Below are positions 7,046 to 15,750 of a DNA stretch of 37,582 nt, piece by piece. The notes below the pieces were generated by a model. The model ran no database searches and had not been told where the DNA came from. It was given only the letters and a program-made list of their open reading frames with translations. Every line of letters begins with the position of its first letter. The stretch's first letter is position 1. The DNA comes from Rubrobacter sp. (lineage in GTDB: Bacteria; Actinomycetota; Rubrobacteria; Rubrobacterales; Rubrobacteraceae), in contig JACCWD010000136.1 of NCBI GenBank assembly GCA_013697825.1, positions 1 through 37,582 of the forward strand, written 5' to 3'. Made by a program: the position numbers and the translations under genes.

Positions 7046-7282
7046 CTAACTTTCTTCTTTCTCGTCCCCGATGCGTTTCGCGAGCCGTCCGAGGCGGATG
7101 GTTGTGACGACGACGATGAGGGTGACGACCACCGCATAAAGGAACTTCGCGGCGAGGTCGCCGCCTTGCGGGAGGAGGGCGGCGAAGAGGGCTTGAATCG
7201 CCTCGTTCCAGGCGAGGGTGGCCACGAGGCCGAAGGCGGTGGTCATTAGCGTGATGATGGCATCGAGGACTTCCTTGCTCAA
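7046..7282 (-). CDS. DUF5654-type small membrane protein
   Basis: A 78-aa protein from TTG 7282, with GAGGAGG six bases upstream. The sequence opens SKEVLDAIITLMTTAFGLVA, then has WNEAIQALFAALLP, and a second hydrophobic helix VVVTLIVVVTTIRLG. This matches the DUF5654 pattern of two helices flanking a W-N-E segment. It is membrane-embedded with a charged C-terminal tail. It ends the leftward gene series that begins with the carboxyltransferase and sits 11 bases after the preceding gene. Function is unknown. Confidence 0.7.
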   Translation of the reverse strand: MSKEVLDAIITLMTTAFGLVATLAWNEAIQALFAALLPQGGDLAAKFLYAVVVTLIVVVTTIRLGRLAKRIGDEKEES

Positions 7283-7293
7283 ACCGAGCCTCC

Positions 7294-7554
7294 TCAGCCT
7301 ATTTGCTCGCCGTCGTGCTTTCGTTGTTTTTGCGAGCGGTATTCGGGGTGGCTTTCGAGGAACTCCTCGACGGAGCCGACGCCCCATCCGACTATGACTT
7401 GGAGGGTGTCGCCGTCGTAGTGTTCGCGGACTTGGGCCTCGCGGCGGACGCTGCGCCGGACGTACTCCCACGGAGTCTCGCCCGAGCGGCGCTCGAGTTG
7501 CTCGGTGTACAGGAAACGCCCGGTCCCCCGGTCGCGCACCATCAAGAGATCCAA
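7294..7554 (-). CDS. Hypothetical protein in the carboxylase gene series
   Basis: An 86-aa product from TTG 7554, two bases after the stop of the RtcB-like gene and with GGAGGGG nearby; ATG 7542 is a second option. The sequence is soluble-looking and charged (RDRGTGRFLYTEQLE, then WEYVRRSVRREAQVREHYDG, then VIVGWGVGSVEEFL). I recognise no domain. Tight packing between its neighbours supports a real, translationally coupled gene. Confidence 0.55.
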   Translation of the reverse strand: MDLLMVRDRGTGRFLYTEQLERRSGETPWEYVRRSVRREAQVREHYDGDTLQVIVGWGVGSVEEFLESHPEYRSQKQRKHDGEQIG

Positions 7555-7556
7555 CG

Positions 7557-8648
7557 TCAGCCTTCCCCTCCAAGAAAGTCGAGATCCACCCACCGCCCAA
7601 GCAAACCGGCCTCTTCCCAGAGCCAGCGTCCGTCTTCCAAGTACTCGCCGAACGGTGGAGCATTTGCATACATTGTACCCACGCCCCCCGCAACCACGCC
7701 ATCCGAAACGAGAACGTCCCCTTCACCGGCCTCCGCAAACCTCCGCCGATGCACGACGAAACCCTCCGTCCCCCCGACCCCGCCGACCCTCCACGCCGCC
7801 CGGACATCGAGCCTCCCGGCCATCTCCCGCAACGCCCGCCGAAGCGCGTAAACCACGAGCGCCGCCCGTCCGTCCGTGAAGTTCGCCGCCGCCCGAGAGG
7901 CGGACAAAAAGTCGCGCGCCTCCTCGGTTTCAAGCGGCGCGGCGGGGAGGTCGCCGGAAGAATCGAACTCCCCGCTCTCCACGCGGGCCGAGATGCGCTC
8001 CCGGTGGAGCGAGGTGGATATGCGCCCGAGCTCCCCGGCCCCCGCACCCACCTCGACGGCGAGCATCCCCGCTTCGAGGCCGAGCGACTCCGCCCCCTCC
8101 GAGTCGAGGATATCCCCCACCTCGTAAAGTTTGATCTCGACTCGCCCGTTCCATTCCCGCTCCCCGGCGGAGACGGCGCGGCGTCCGAGGGTGTCGGGAT
8201 CTCCCGAAAGCGGCGTGAGGAAAGCGAGGTCTTCCTCCTCGATCAAGCCGTCCTCCGCCGCCGCCTCCCCCCCGAACCCGCACATCCTCCCCACCCCCGC
8301 CGCGTTGAGCCGAAGCACCGAAAGCTCCGGAAGCCCGACTCGAAGCACCTCATTCATAACCTCATCACGCGGAACCCCTAGGTTTCCGACGGGCGTATCC
8401 GCGACGAGGAGAACGGAGCGCGAAGGAACCGACACGATATCCGGAGCCGCGTGAGTCGTCGAAACCGCGGCGCACCCGGCCTTCCGAGGCGTCGCCGCGA
8501 CATACACCGGACTCACGGCTCCGGGCAGCCTCGCCACGAAAGAAGCCCGCTCGAAAGCGGCCCTCGCCGTCCCTTCGTCCGGGGCGACGACGGAGACCTC
8601 GGCCTCGTCGCCGTCGGCGAGCCACACGAACTCCTCGGAGTGATCCAT
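7557..8648 (-). CDS. Degenerate RtcB-like protein, probably catalytically inactive
   Basis: A 363-aa protein with no easy family match. The second half follows the order of RNA ligase RtcB motifs. VEIKLYEVGDIL then SLGLEAGMLAVEVGAGAGEL parallels the GNHF...HSGSRGLG region. DFLSASRAAANFTDGRAALV parallels the segment before the AHN motif. EGFVVHRRRF then GDVLVSDGVV parallels the HRKGATRA...PVLIPGSM region. The metal ligands expected at GNH, HSGSRG and AHN are absent, and the C-terminal HGAGR region is missing. If homologous, it has lost ligase chemistry. It directly follows the biotin carboxylase gene, separated by a palindromic repeat. ATG 8648 is the start. Homology is my reading and could be wrong. 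Confidence 0.4.
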   Translation of the reverse strand: MDHSEEFVWLADGDEAEVSVVAPDEGTARAAFERASFVARLPGAVSPVYVAATPRKAGCAAVSTTHAAPDIVSVPSRSVLLVADTPVGNLGVPRDEVMNEVLRVGLPELSVLRLNAAGVGRMCGFGGEAAAEDGLIEEEDLAFLTPLSGDPDTLGRRAVSAGEREWNGRVEIKLYEVGDILDSEGAESLGLEAGMLAVEVGAGAGELGRISTSLHRERISARVESGEFDSSGDLPAAPLETEEARDFLSASRAAANFTDGRAALVVYALRRALREMAGRLDVRAAWRVGGVGGTEGFVVHRRRFAEAGEGDVLVSDGVVAGGVGTMYANAPPFGEYLEDGRWLWEEAGLLGRWVDLDFLGGEG

Positions 8649-8685
8649 TATGCTCGCTTCGCGGTCGGCTTCGCCGCCGTTCTTG

Positions 8686-8736
8686 GTTCTTGGTTTTTAG
8701 TTTTTAGCCAAGAACTAAGAACTAAAAACCAAGAAC
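8686..8736. repeat. Palindromic intergenic repeat, 17-bp arms
   Basis: GTTCTTGGTTTTTAGTT (8686-8702) and AACTAAAAACCAAGAAC (8720-8736) are perfect complements around a 17-base loop, between the biotin carboxylase and RtcB-like genes. The flank from 8651 to 8700, read on the minus strand, is shared with 32058-32096. It may attenuate transcription between the two genes. Confidence 0.7.
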
Positions 8737-8753
8737 CTGAGCGGAGCGACCCA

Positions 8754-10487
8754 TCACTCGACCACCACGAGAGCCTCGCCGCCCTTCACCGTCTGCCCGG
8801 CCTCCACGAGAACCTTCCCGACCTTCCCCGCCTTCGGACTTCGAACTTCGGACTCCATCTTCATCGCCTCTAAAACGCACACCGCCTCGTCGGCCTCGAC
8901 TTCGTCGCCCTCCTCGACGAGGAGGCGCACGATGGTTCCTTGCATCGGGGCGGCGACCGTGCCTTCGCTCACCGAGGCCCGCCTCCGGTTCCCCCCGCCC
9001 CGCCGCGTCGGAGTCGCATCCCCCTTCGCCTCCGCTCCGCCGAAGACTTTGACTCGGAAGAGGCGTCCGTCCACCTCGACCTCGACCTCGCGGGCCTCCT
9101 TCTCGGGGGAATCGTCGGGGACGGCGGGGCTCGACGACTCGATCTCCAAACCCTCCATCCTCTCGGCGACGAAGCCCGTCGTATAGTCGCCGGAGACGAA
9201 CGCCTCGTCGTCGAGGATGGCCCGATGGAAGGGAAGCGTCGTCGCGATCCCTTCGACCTCGAACTCCTCGGTGGCGCGGCGGAGGCGCGAGAGGGCGTCG
9301 TCCCGATCCGAGCCTCGGACAATGAGCTTCGCAAAAAGCGGGTCATACGACTCGGGAACCACTCCCGGCCCCCGGAGCGAAGAATCCACCCGCACTCCGG
9401 GGCCTCCCGGCTCTTTGTACGCCGTCACCGTGCCGGGACTCGGGGCGAAGTCGTTGGACGGGTCTTCGGCGTTCAGCCGAACCTCGATGGCATGGCCGCG
9501 CCACGACACGTCGCTTTGGGAGAACGGCATCCCCTCCCCGGCGGCGATGCGGATGCCCGTCTTCACGATGTCGATGCCCGTGACCTCCTCCGTCACCGGA
9601 TGCTCGACTTGAACGCGCGTGTTCATTTCGAGGAAGAAAAACTCGTCCCCCTCCACCAAAAACTCGCACGTTCCGGCGGAATCGTATCCGACGGCCTTGG
9701 CGGCGGCGATGGCGGCCTCGCCCATCGCCTCGCGCATCTCGGGGGTCAATGCCGGAGACGGACATTCCTCGACGAGTTTTTGGTGGCGGCGTTGTATCGA
9801 GCAGTCCCGCTCCCCGAGATGGACGGCATGCCCGTGCTTGTCCCGCAAAATCTGGATTTCGATGTGCCGGGGCGAGGAAAGATACCGCTCCAAATACACC
9901 GACCCGTCCCCGAAATACGCCTCGCCCTCCCGGCTCGCCCGCTCGAAAGCGGCTTCCGCTTCGGTTTTGTCGAAGGCGACGGCGAAGCCCTTTCCGCCGC
10001 CGCCAGAGGATGCTTTCACGGCCACCGGAAATCCGTGAGCGGAGGCGAAGTCCATGACGGAATCCGCCGACTCGACCGGGTCTTCGGTGCCGGGAGTGAT
10101 CGGGACTCCGGCGCGGGCCATGATCCTTCGGCTCTCCACCTTCGACCCCATCGCCTCGATCGCCTCGGGATGAGGTCCGATCCAAACAAGCCCCGCCCCG
10201 GTGACGGCTCGGGCGAAAGGCACGCTCTCGGCGAGGAACCCGTATCCGGGATGGACCGCCTCGGCCCCGCTCCTTTCGGCGACCTCGATGAGCTTCCCGA
10301 TGTTCAAATAACTCTCGTTCGCCGGGGTCGCCCCGATATGGTACGACTCGTCGGCGAGGATCGTATGGAGCGCGTCGCGGTCGGTGTCCGAATACACAGC
10401 GACGGACTCGATACCCATCTCGCGGCATGCCCGGATGATGCGGACGGCTATTTCCCCCCGGTTCGCGATCAGAATTTTTCTAAACAA
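8754..10487 (-). CDS. Acyl-CoA (acetyl/propionyl) carboxylase, biotin carboxylase plus biotin carrier subunit
   Basis: A 577-aa alpha subunit from TTG 10487, with GAGGGG eleven bases upstream; a GTG at 10526 would add 13 residues that the family lacks. Domains in order: biotin carboxylase N-domain (FRKILIANRGEIAVRIIR), ATP-grasp with the glycine loop KASSGGGGKG and the FLEMNTRVQVEHPVTE active-site strand, C-domain, then a biotin carrier domain with the biotinylated lysine in VLEAMKMESEV. It carboxylates biotin with ATP and bicarbonate, then passes CO2 to the beta subunit encoded at 13441. The two subunit genes are separated by a restriction-modification pair and a membrane protein. Acetyl-CoA or propionyl-CoA preference cannot be read here. 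Confidence 0.93.
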   Translation of the reverse strand: MFRKILIANRGEIAVRIIRACREMGIESVAVYSDTDRDALHTILADESYHIGATPANESYLNIGKLIEVAERSGAEAVHPGYGFLAESVPFARAVTGAGLVWIGPHPEAIEAMGSKVESRRIMARAGVPITPGTEDPVESADSVMDFASAHGFPVAVKASSGGGGKGFAVAFDKTEAEAAFERASREGEAYFGDGSVYLERYLSSPRHIEIQILRDKHGHAVHLGERDCSIQRRHQKLVEECPSPALTPEMREAMGEAAIAAAKAVGYDSAGTCEFLVEGDEFFFLEMNTRVQVEHPVTEEVTGIDIVKTGIRIAAGEGMPFSQSDVSWRGHAIEVRLNAEDPSNDFAPSPGTVTAYKEPGGPGVRVDSSLRGPGVVPESYDPLFAKLIVRGSDRDDALSRLRRATEEFEVEGIATTLPFHRAILDDEAFVSGDYTTGFVAERMEGLEIESSSPAVPDDSPEKEAREVEVEVDGRLFRVKVFGGAEAKGDATPTRRGGGNRRRASVSEGTVAAPMQGTIVRLLVEEGDEVEADEAVCVLEAMKMESEVRSPKAGKVGKVLVEAGQTVKGGEALVVVE

Positions 10488-10543
10488 TCTCTTTGAATCC
10501 CCTCGTAATTTCCCAGTGGGAGCCACGCCGAATCGGAAGTCGT

Positions 10544-11488
10544 TTATCCGTACAGCTTCTCGGTCGAGGCCGCGTCGAACAAAGTCTCCGGCGAAGGTTC
10601 GTCGTTAATATATTCGCCGATGCACTTTGCGACGTACTCGGCCAGTTTCACAGGCACGGCGTTGCCGATCATAAGTTCCAGATTCGTTTTGGAGCCTTCG
10701 AAGACGAAGCTCTCCGGGAAGGTTTGTATATAGCTTCTCTCGACGGTCGTGAGCGGGCGGACATCCGGATTCATGAGGATGGAGTCGCCGGGGTGTCCCG
10801 GATAGCCTCCGGGGACGGGGCGGTTCACGCCTCGTATCGTCATGCTCGGCTCGTCAATACTGTAAATCGCCCTCCGGCTGTAGTTTCGCGGGTGGCGATA
10901 ATAATGCTCCACATCGAGCTTGTCTCCGAAATAGTCCCTCACCGTCATGGGCCTTTTCGCAAGGTTCTTCTCGAAGTAGCGAAGCACGGAATTACTGTAT
11001 CCCCCGAGTTCCCCGACCATGAAGAAGCGTTTGTGTTTTTGGGGGACTCCGCACAAGCTCGCGTCGAAAACCTTCATCGTGACGTATCCGGCTTCGGCGA
11101 GGATCCCCCGCACGATGTCGAGGCGTTTGCTTTTCAGAATCCTCTCAACGTTCTCCATGACGAACCATTTCGGACGCACGCCCGCTACGATGTCGGCGAA
11201 GGTTACGGTGAGGTCGGCGCGTCCACCTTCTTCGTCGCGCTTTCCGGCGTGGGAGAAATCCTGGCACGGGGGGCCGCCGATAATGATGTCCGGGTCGTGT
11301 TTCGAGAGAGTTTCAAGGTTCCGGGAAGCGGAGACGAGATCCACCTCGAAGATTTCGTGGTCGAAGTTCTTCCGGTATACGTCCACGGCGGGCTTCCAAT
11401 GGTCGAACGCCGCCGCTATCTCGAACCCGGCATTCTGGAAACCCAGGCTCATCCCCCCGCAGCCGGAGAAGAGATCCACGACTCTCAA
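10544..11488 (-). CDS. DNA cytosine-5 methyltransferase of a type II restriction-modification system
   Basis: A 314-aa C5 methyltransferase with all main motifs: I (DLFSGCGG, 5-12), IV with catalytic C75 (GGPPCQDFS), VI (MENVERI from 111), VIII (QKHKRFF from 150) and X (GNAVP, 275-279). The target-recognition region lies between VIII and X. The start is TTG 11488 with GGAGG six bases upstream. Its partner is the HindVP-like endonuclease immediately upstream, 63 bases away. HindV-type systems recognise GRCGYC, so this enzyme probably methylates cytosine in that or a related site. It sits inside the carboxylase gene series rather than in a mobile setting. Confidence 0.93.
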   Translation of the reverse strand: MRVVDLFSGCGGMSLGFQNAGFEIAAAFDHWKPAVDVYRKNFDHEIFEVDLVSASRNLETLSKHDPDIIIGGPPCQDFSHAGKRDEEGGRADLTVTFADIVAGVRPKWFVMENVERILKSKRLDIVRGILAEAGYVTMKVFDASLCGVPQKHKRFFMVGELGGYSNSVLRYFEKNLAKRPMTVRDYFGDKLDVEHYYRHPRNYSRRAIYSIDEPSMTIRGVNRPVPGGYPGHPGDSILMNPDVRPLTTVERSYIQTFPESFVFEGSKTNLELMIGNAVPVKLAEYVAKCIGEYINDEPSPETLFDAASTEKLYG

Positions 11489-11551
11489 AAAGACCCTCCA
11501 CTCGTCGAATTCACGTGGTTTTCCGCATATTTCATATCGCTTCCAATTCTC

Positions 11552-12621
11552 TCACAAAAGATCGAAAGTGCTTTGGACGACGGCATCGAGCCTCCTTTCG
11601 GGGCTGAGGTATTTCTCCCCTCCCCCGAGCACGATCCCCCTCACCGCCGACCGCCCCACACGGGGACGCGCAAGCTCCGGGCTTCGTAAATAATGAATCG
11701 TACGCGCACCCGATATGGCGAAGGCTTTGTCGTTTTTGGGGCATAGACAATTTCGTTTATCACTCTGTCCGGGTTCATACTCCCCGTGGACGCGAAGTCG
11801 TGGAGCATCTTCACCATCCAGACCACGCTCCGCATCTCTCGCGTCATCCGCTCGCCCATCTGGCTCTTCGCCCGATCCAAAAACAACCTCGTCAACGCGA
11901 GGTCGCTCCACACGAAAACATCGAAACATTGCTCGTGGAGTTGAAGCGTCTTCCCCTCGGTCTTCCAGACGGGCTGCATCATGAGCGGCGATTGACGCTC
12001 CAATTCGCTCCCGAGAACCCGGTCGAGGTCGTCGGCGAGTTCGGGGATCAAAGGTCGGACATCCTCGGAGCTTTGCCAATCCACGCCGCCGCAATAGTCC
12101 GGATCGAGCAATTCATGAAGATCATCCCGGCGCCCTTCGAAGATCCTCGCCACGCTCAACGCGGCGTATACGATGGTATCCGGCCTCACGACTATCTCGC
12201 AGCTTTGCTCCTCGTCGGGACGGTCGACGGTCGAGCTGTCCGGGAGCGCGGTCAGTTTTATCTCCACGCTGCGGAGGCATTTCCCGCCACCCTCCGAAAC
12301 ATCCATCGTTACGAGATCCGCCCTCGTAAGTCGTCCGACGACCATCGAATGGTACGGCGTGTATTGCGACTCAAAACAGAAAAAGAGATTCTCGGACTCG
12401 GGGTCGGCTCCGAAAACCTCGACCGCAGAAATCTTCGAGTGGCGCACCTCGAAATCTTCGTCGAGCGTGAGATAGACGGGAGCCAAATCCTCCCGATTCA
12501 TATAGAAGGCCAAAGATGCCGGGAAGCAATTATTGAACTGATTTTTGCCCCACGCCTCCCGAAGCGAGAAGTCCCGATTCGACCTTCCCGCAAGCCCGAA
12601 TAAAGAAGGTTCGCCGCTCAT
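11552..12621 (-). CDS. HindVP-like type II restriction endonuclease, interrupted by a -1 frameshift
   Basis: The first frame (12621 to 11641) gives 326 aa with clear HindVP family features: NRDFS (15-19), WGKNQFNNCFP (24-34), a PD-(D/E)xK-like core with D102 and E120-x-K122 in VEIKLTALPD, and CEIVVRPDTIVYA. Its last 30 residues look out of frame. From about 11741 the -1 frame continues sensibly: PKNDKAFAISGARTIHYL, then LARPRVG, then GGGEKYLSPERRLDAVV, stopping at 11552. Joined, the protein is about 356 aa, which I believe is near normal family length. The switch falls at CCCCAAAAA, which contains a C CCA AAA slippery heptamer. It should cut unmethylated sites matching the neighbouring methyltransferase. 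Whether the break is mutation, sequencing error or programmed slippage is open. Confidence 0.8.
11733..11741 (-). other. Frameshift site in the restriction endonuclease gene
   Basis: On the coding strand, CCCCAAAAA is read GCC CCA AAA ACG in the upstream frame. A slip of one base back gives CCC AAA AAC GAC, entering the frame with the conserved tail. One extra A in the run would have the same effect. I see no compelling stimulatory hairpin close downstream. Confidence 0.6.
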
Positions 12622-12634
12622 CCCCCCACAACCC

Positions 12635-13417
12635 TCAAACCATCCCTTCCCAACTCGAATACGACCACAAGGAATCTCCGGGCTTCATCCGGCGGGGCGG
12701 CATGTGGCCGAGGAGCGCGGCCATCCGCCATAGGCTGCGTTTGAGATTATGCGCTTTTTCCAACCTTTCGTCATTCGTGGCTTCGAGCGCGGCGATGATC
12801 GCGGCGGCTTCTTCGAGGGTCGGGGATGGTGTGATCTTCACGCGAGGCTCCTTACTATGGGCGCGACTATGTATTATGGGCGCGACTATGTATTCGATGG
12901 CGATATATCCGAGGAGGCAAAGGACGAGAAGGCCGATGACCGCCCCGCACACGACGAGGGCGAACCGCATCCGAACAGCCTTCGACTCGCCGTCTTCGTC
13001 GAGCATCCCGGTGAACGCGGATTTCAAACCGCCGCCGCGGGCGAAGGCTCCCACCGAACCACCGAATCCGAAGGCGGCTCCGTATATGAACGCTCCGACG
13101 TTCCCGCCCTCGGCGGTCGGGAAGAGCGGGATGCCCGCGAGGGACGAACCTCCGAAGATGATCCCGAACATCGAGGCAAGCCCGAAGAAGAACCATACGA
13201 TTCGCCACACGCTCGCCCGAGGGAGCCGCCGTATGAGCGGATACGCGACCATGGACGCGGTGAGAATCCCCGCGACGGCCCCACCGAGCGTCACGAGCAA
13301 CCCGACGGCGAGATCCACGCCCGCGAGCGCGAGAACGTCGAGGACGAGGAAGGCGAACGCGAAGAGGGCGACGTACATCCACGCCCGCATCGTCCTCGGC
13401 CAGAGTTTGGGGGTCAT
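12635..13417 (-). CDS. Membrane protein with a C-terminal acyl-CoA carboxylase epsilon-like tail
   Basis: A 260-aa protein. Residues about 10-175 hold four or five hydrophobic helices (for example WMYVALFAFAFLVLDVLALA and FALVVCGAVIGLLVLCLLGY). Residues about 195-260 are cytoplasmic: ITPSPTLEEAAAIIAALEAT, a basic helix, then PGDSLWSYSSWEGMV. That tail resembles actinobacterial carboxylase epsilon subunits, which begin with a TPEELAA-like helix and end in a proline-tryptophan motif. Free epsilon subunits are normally small soluble proteins that join alpha and beta. Here one appears tethered to the membrane, immediately downstream of the beta gene (23-base gap). ATG 13417 has GGAGG eight bases upstream. 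The epsilon assignment is inference from motif and location. Confidence 0.55.
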   Translation of the reverse strand: MTPKLWPRTMRAWMYVALFAFAFLVLDVLALAGVDLAVGLLVTLGGAVAGILTASMVAYPLIRRLPRASVWRIVWFFFGLASMFGIIFGGSSLAGIPLFPTAEGGNVGAFIYGAAFGFGGSVGAFARGGGLKSAFTGMLDEDGESKAVRMRFALVVCGAVIGLLVLCLLGYIAIEYIVAPIIHSRAHSKEPRVKITPSPTLEEAAAIIAALEATNDERLEKAHNLKRSLWRMAALLGHMPPRRMKPGDSLWSYSSWEGMV

Positions 13418-13440
13418 GGCGGCGCCTCCCCTCGACTCGC

Positions 13441-15015
13441 TCAGAGCGGGATGTTTCCGTGCTTGCGCGGCGGCCGGTCGGGGCGTTTGGTTTTTATCAT
13501 CGAGAGCGCCTTTATGAGGTATGGCCTCGTCTCCCTCGGGTCTATGACATCATCCAAATAGCCCATCTCGGCGGCGACCATCGGGTTGTTGAATTGCTCC
13601 TCGTAGCCGGAGATGAGTTCTTTGCGCCGCTCCTCGGGGTCTTCCGCATCGGCGATGTCGCGGCGGAAGATTATGCCCACGGCGGCGGAGGCTCCCATCA
13701 CCGCGATCTCCCCCGTCGGCCACGCGACATTCACATCGGCACCGATGTGCTTGGAACACATGACATCGTAAGCCCCGCCATACGCTTTCCTCGTTATGAC
13801 CGTCATTTTCGGGACGGTCGCCTCGGAGAAGGCGTAAAGGAGTTTCGCGCCGTGGCGGATGATGCCGCCCCATTCTTGATCCGTGCCGGGCATGAACCCC
13901 GGAACGTCCACAAACGTGAGGAGCGGGATATTGAAAGCGTCGCAAAACCTCACGAACCTCGCGCCCTTCGTGCTCGCGTCTATGTCGAGCGTTCCCGCCA
14001 ATACCATCGGTTGGTTCCCGACGACTCCGATGGCTTGCCCGTCGAGCCTCGCGAACCCGACGACGAGGTTTTGCGCCCACCCCTCCATGACCTCGAAGAA
14101 GTCGCCGTCGTCCACCGTCATGCGAACGGCCTCGCGGATGTCGTACGGACGGTTGTTCGAGTCGGGGATGAGCGTCGCGAGATCCTCGTCCATCCTCTCC
14201 GGGTCGTCGAAAGCCTCGAAGCTCGGCGAGCTTTCGAGGTTGTTCTCAGGAAGGAACGAGAGGAGGTATCGTACGTCTTCGAGACATGTCTCCTCGTCCG
14301 GGGCGGAGAAGTGGGCGACTCCGCTCGTCGTATTGTGTGTCGCCGCGCCGCCGAGGTCTTCCTGCGTGACCTCCTCGCCCGTAACGCTCTTTATGACATC
14401 CGGCCCCGTTATGAACATGTGGCTCGTCTCCTCAACCATGAATATGAAGTCGGTGATGGCGGGGGAATAAACCGCCCCTCCGGCGCACGGCCCCATGACG
14501 ACGGAGATTTGCGGGATGACCCCCGAGGCGAGGACGTTCCTGTGAAAGATATCGGCGTATCCGGCGAGGGAGACGACGCCTTCTTGGATGCGCGCCCCGC
14601 CTGAGTCGTTGATGCCGATGATTGGGCATCCGGTGGAGATCGCGAGATCCATGACCTTGCAAATCTTCTGGGCGTACACCTCACCGAGCGACCCTCCGAA
14701 GACGGTGAAATCCTGTGAAAAGACGCAGACTTTGCGTCCGTTCACCTCGCCGTACCCGGTGACCACCCCGTCTCCGAGGGGTTTGTTCTCCTCCAGTCCG
14801 AAATTATTCGAGCGGTGGACGCGGTATCGGTCGAGCTCCACGAAGGTTCCGTCGTCGAGGAGGGTTTCGATGCGTTCTCGGGCGGTCATTTTGCCCTTTT
14901 CGCGTTGGTGCTCCACCGCTTTCTCCGTCGAAGGGTTCGCGGCGGCTTCGCGCAGCGTTTTCAGACCTTCGACCTTCCCTGCCGTCGTGTCTTCTCCGAG
15001 CCTCTCTTTTTGCAT
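13441..15015 (-). CDS. Acyl-CoA (propionyl/acetyl) carboxylase carboxyltransferase beta subunit
   Basis: A 524-aa carboxyltransferase from ATG 15015. The N-terminal half has the family's [20 protein letters not shown] opening and the [20 protein letters not shown] oxyanion region. The C-terminal half has [20 protein letters not shown] and [17 protein letters not shown]. The end, PRKHGNIPL, is typical of complete beta subunits. It transfers CO2 from carboxybiotin to acetyl- or propionyl-CoA, yielding malonyl- or methylmalonyl-CoA. An upstream extension to 15090 is basic and alien to the family. No ribosome site precedes ATG 15015, but TAAAAT sits seven bases upstream, so the message may be leaderless. 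It opens the leftward gene series ending at 7046. Confidence 0.93.
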   Translation of the reverse strand: MQKERLGEDTTAGKVEGLKTLREAAANPSTEKAVEHQREKGKMTARERIETLLDDGTFVELDRYRVHRSNNFGLEENKPLGDGVVTGYGEVNGRKVCVFSQDFTVFGGSLGEVYAQKICKVMDLAISTGCPIIGINDSGGARIQEGVVSLAGYADIFHRNVLASGVIPQISVVMGPCAGGAVYSPAITDFIFMVEETSHMFITGPDVIKSVTGEEVTQEDLGGAATHNTTSGVAHFSAPDEETCLEDVRYLLSFLPENNLESSPSFEAFDDPERMDEDLATLIPDSNNRPYDIREAVRMTVDDGDFFEVMEGWAQNLVVGFARLDGQAIGVVGNQPMVLAGTLDIDASTKGARFVRFCDAFNIPLLTFVDVPGFMPGTDQEWGGIIRHGAKLLYAFSEATVPKMTVITRKAYGGAYDVMCSKHIGADVNVAWPTGEIAVMGASAAVGIIFRRDIADAEDPEERRKELISGYEEQFNNPMVAAEMGYLDDVIDPRETRPYLIKALSMIKTKRPDRPPRKHGNIPL

Positions 15016-15147
15016 GGAGGCGATTTTAACAGGTCGAAATGGCCGCACCGCCCGTCCCAGCGCGGCGGCTCCGCGCTCGCTCGGCTGCAAACGATGTTAA
15101 TATCGTGGCACATTAAGCACATCCCATGAGCGAGAAAGAAGTGTGCC
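15016..15147. promoter_or_regulatory. Divergent promoter region of the carboxyltransferase gene and a coiled-coil gene
   Basis: On the minus strand, TAAAAT ends seven bases before the carboxyltransferase ATG, the spacing expected for a leaderless start; I see no good -35. On the plus strand the AT-rich GATGTTAATATCGTGG (about 15093-15108) is the likely promoter area of the gene at 15148. Confidence 0.4.
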
Positions 15148-15603
15148 ATGCCATTCACGGATCCCAAACCCGACGAGACGGCTGCCGAGCTTCAAGAGAG
15201 CCAGGAGAGCCTCGAACGAAAGAGGGTCGCGCTGGAGCAATCGCGCAAGAGGAACAAGGAGATGAAGGCGGCCCAGCTCGTCGAAGCGTGGGAATCCTTC
15301 GTGGAGGAGGAAGCGCGTGAGCTGGAGGCGAGAAGGAACGGCCAGCTCGCGAAGCTGCTCGGCGAGCCGCTTCCGGGGGAGCCGCCGGAGGCGTTGCGCC
15401 AGCTCGCGAGAGAAGACCAAAGACAAGCCGAAGAGGGCCTCGTGACGCTGGCGAACGGCACGGCGACGATCTACAAGCATATAGACGAGCTTACACAGGA
15501 AGACATGCCGGCGCGGTCGGCCGCCAAAACAATGCGGACCACATGGCTCAAGGAACGCCGCGACGGCTGGCTCGCAAACAACAGAGGTTCATTCTCCTCG
15601 TAG
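15148..15603 (+). CDS. Hypothetical coiled-coil protein
   Basis: A 151-aa highly charged protein from ATG 15148, preceded by AGAAAGAAG. Residues about 10-75 form a probable coiled coil (SLERKRVALEQSRKRNKEMK, then AWESFVEEEARELEARR). The C-terminal part (RTTWLKERRDGWLANNRG) is basic and tryptophan-rich. I see no signal peptide, membrane segment or known domain. It diverges from the carboxyltransferase gene and precedes leucine dehydrogenase by 147 bases. Function is unknown. Confidence 0.6.
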   Translation: MPFTDPKPDETAAELQESQESLERKRVALEQSRKRNKEMKAAQLVEAWESFVEEEARELEARRNGQLAKLLGEPLPGEPPEALRQLAREDQRQAEEGLVTLANGTATIYKHIDELTQEDMPARSAAKTMRTTWLKERRDGWLANNRGSFSS

Positions 15604-15750
15604 CCTCCATAGAAAGAGGAACGCGCGGCCGGACACGCCACCCACCACCCCTTGAGCGCGAAGGCCAGACTCCAATCCTGCCAGCGGGCAACTCCGGCCC
15701 TTAGTAGAATCTCCTTCCGGACTTCGCTGGACGGGAAAGGAGAAACAACC

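Noticed and set aside
8940-10496. 518-codon open frame on the plus strand
   Set aside because: It lies wholly opposite the biotin carboxylase gene; its composition (Arg/Gly/Asp/His-rich) is typical of an antisense frame.
13459-14604. 381-codon open frame on the plus strand
   Set aside because: Antisense to the carboxyltransferase gene, with no family features and no ribosome-binding site.
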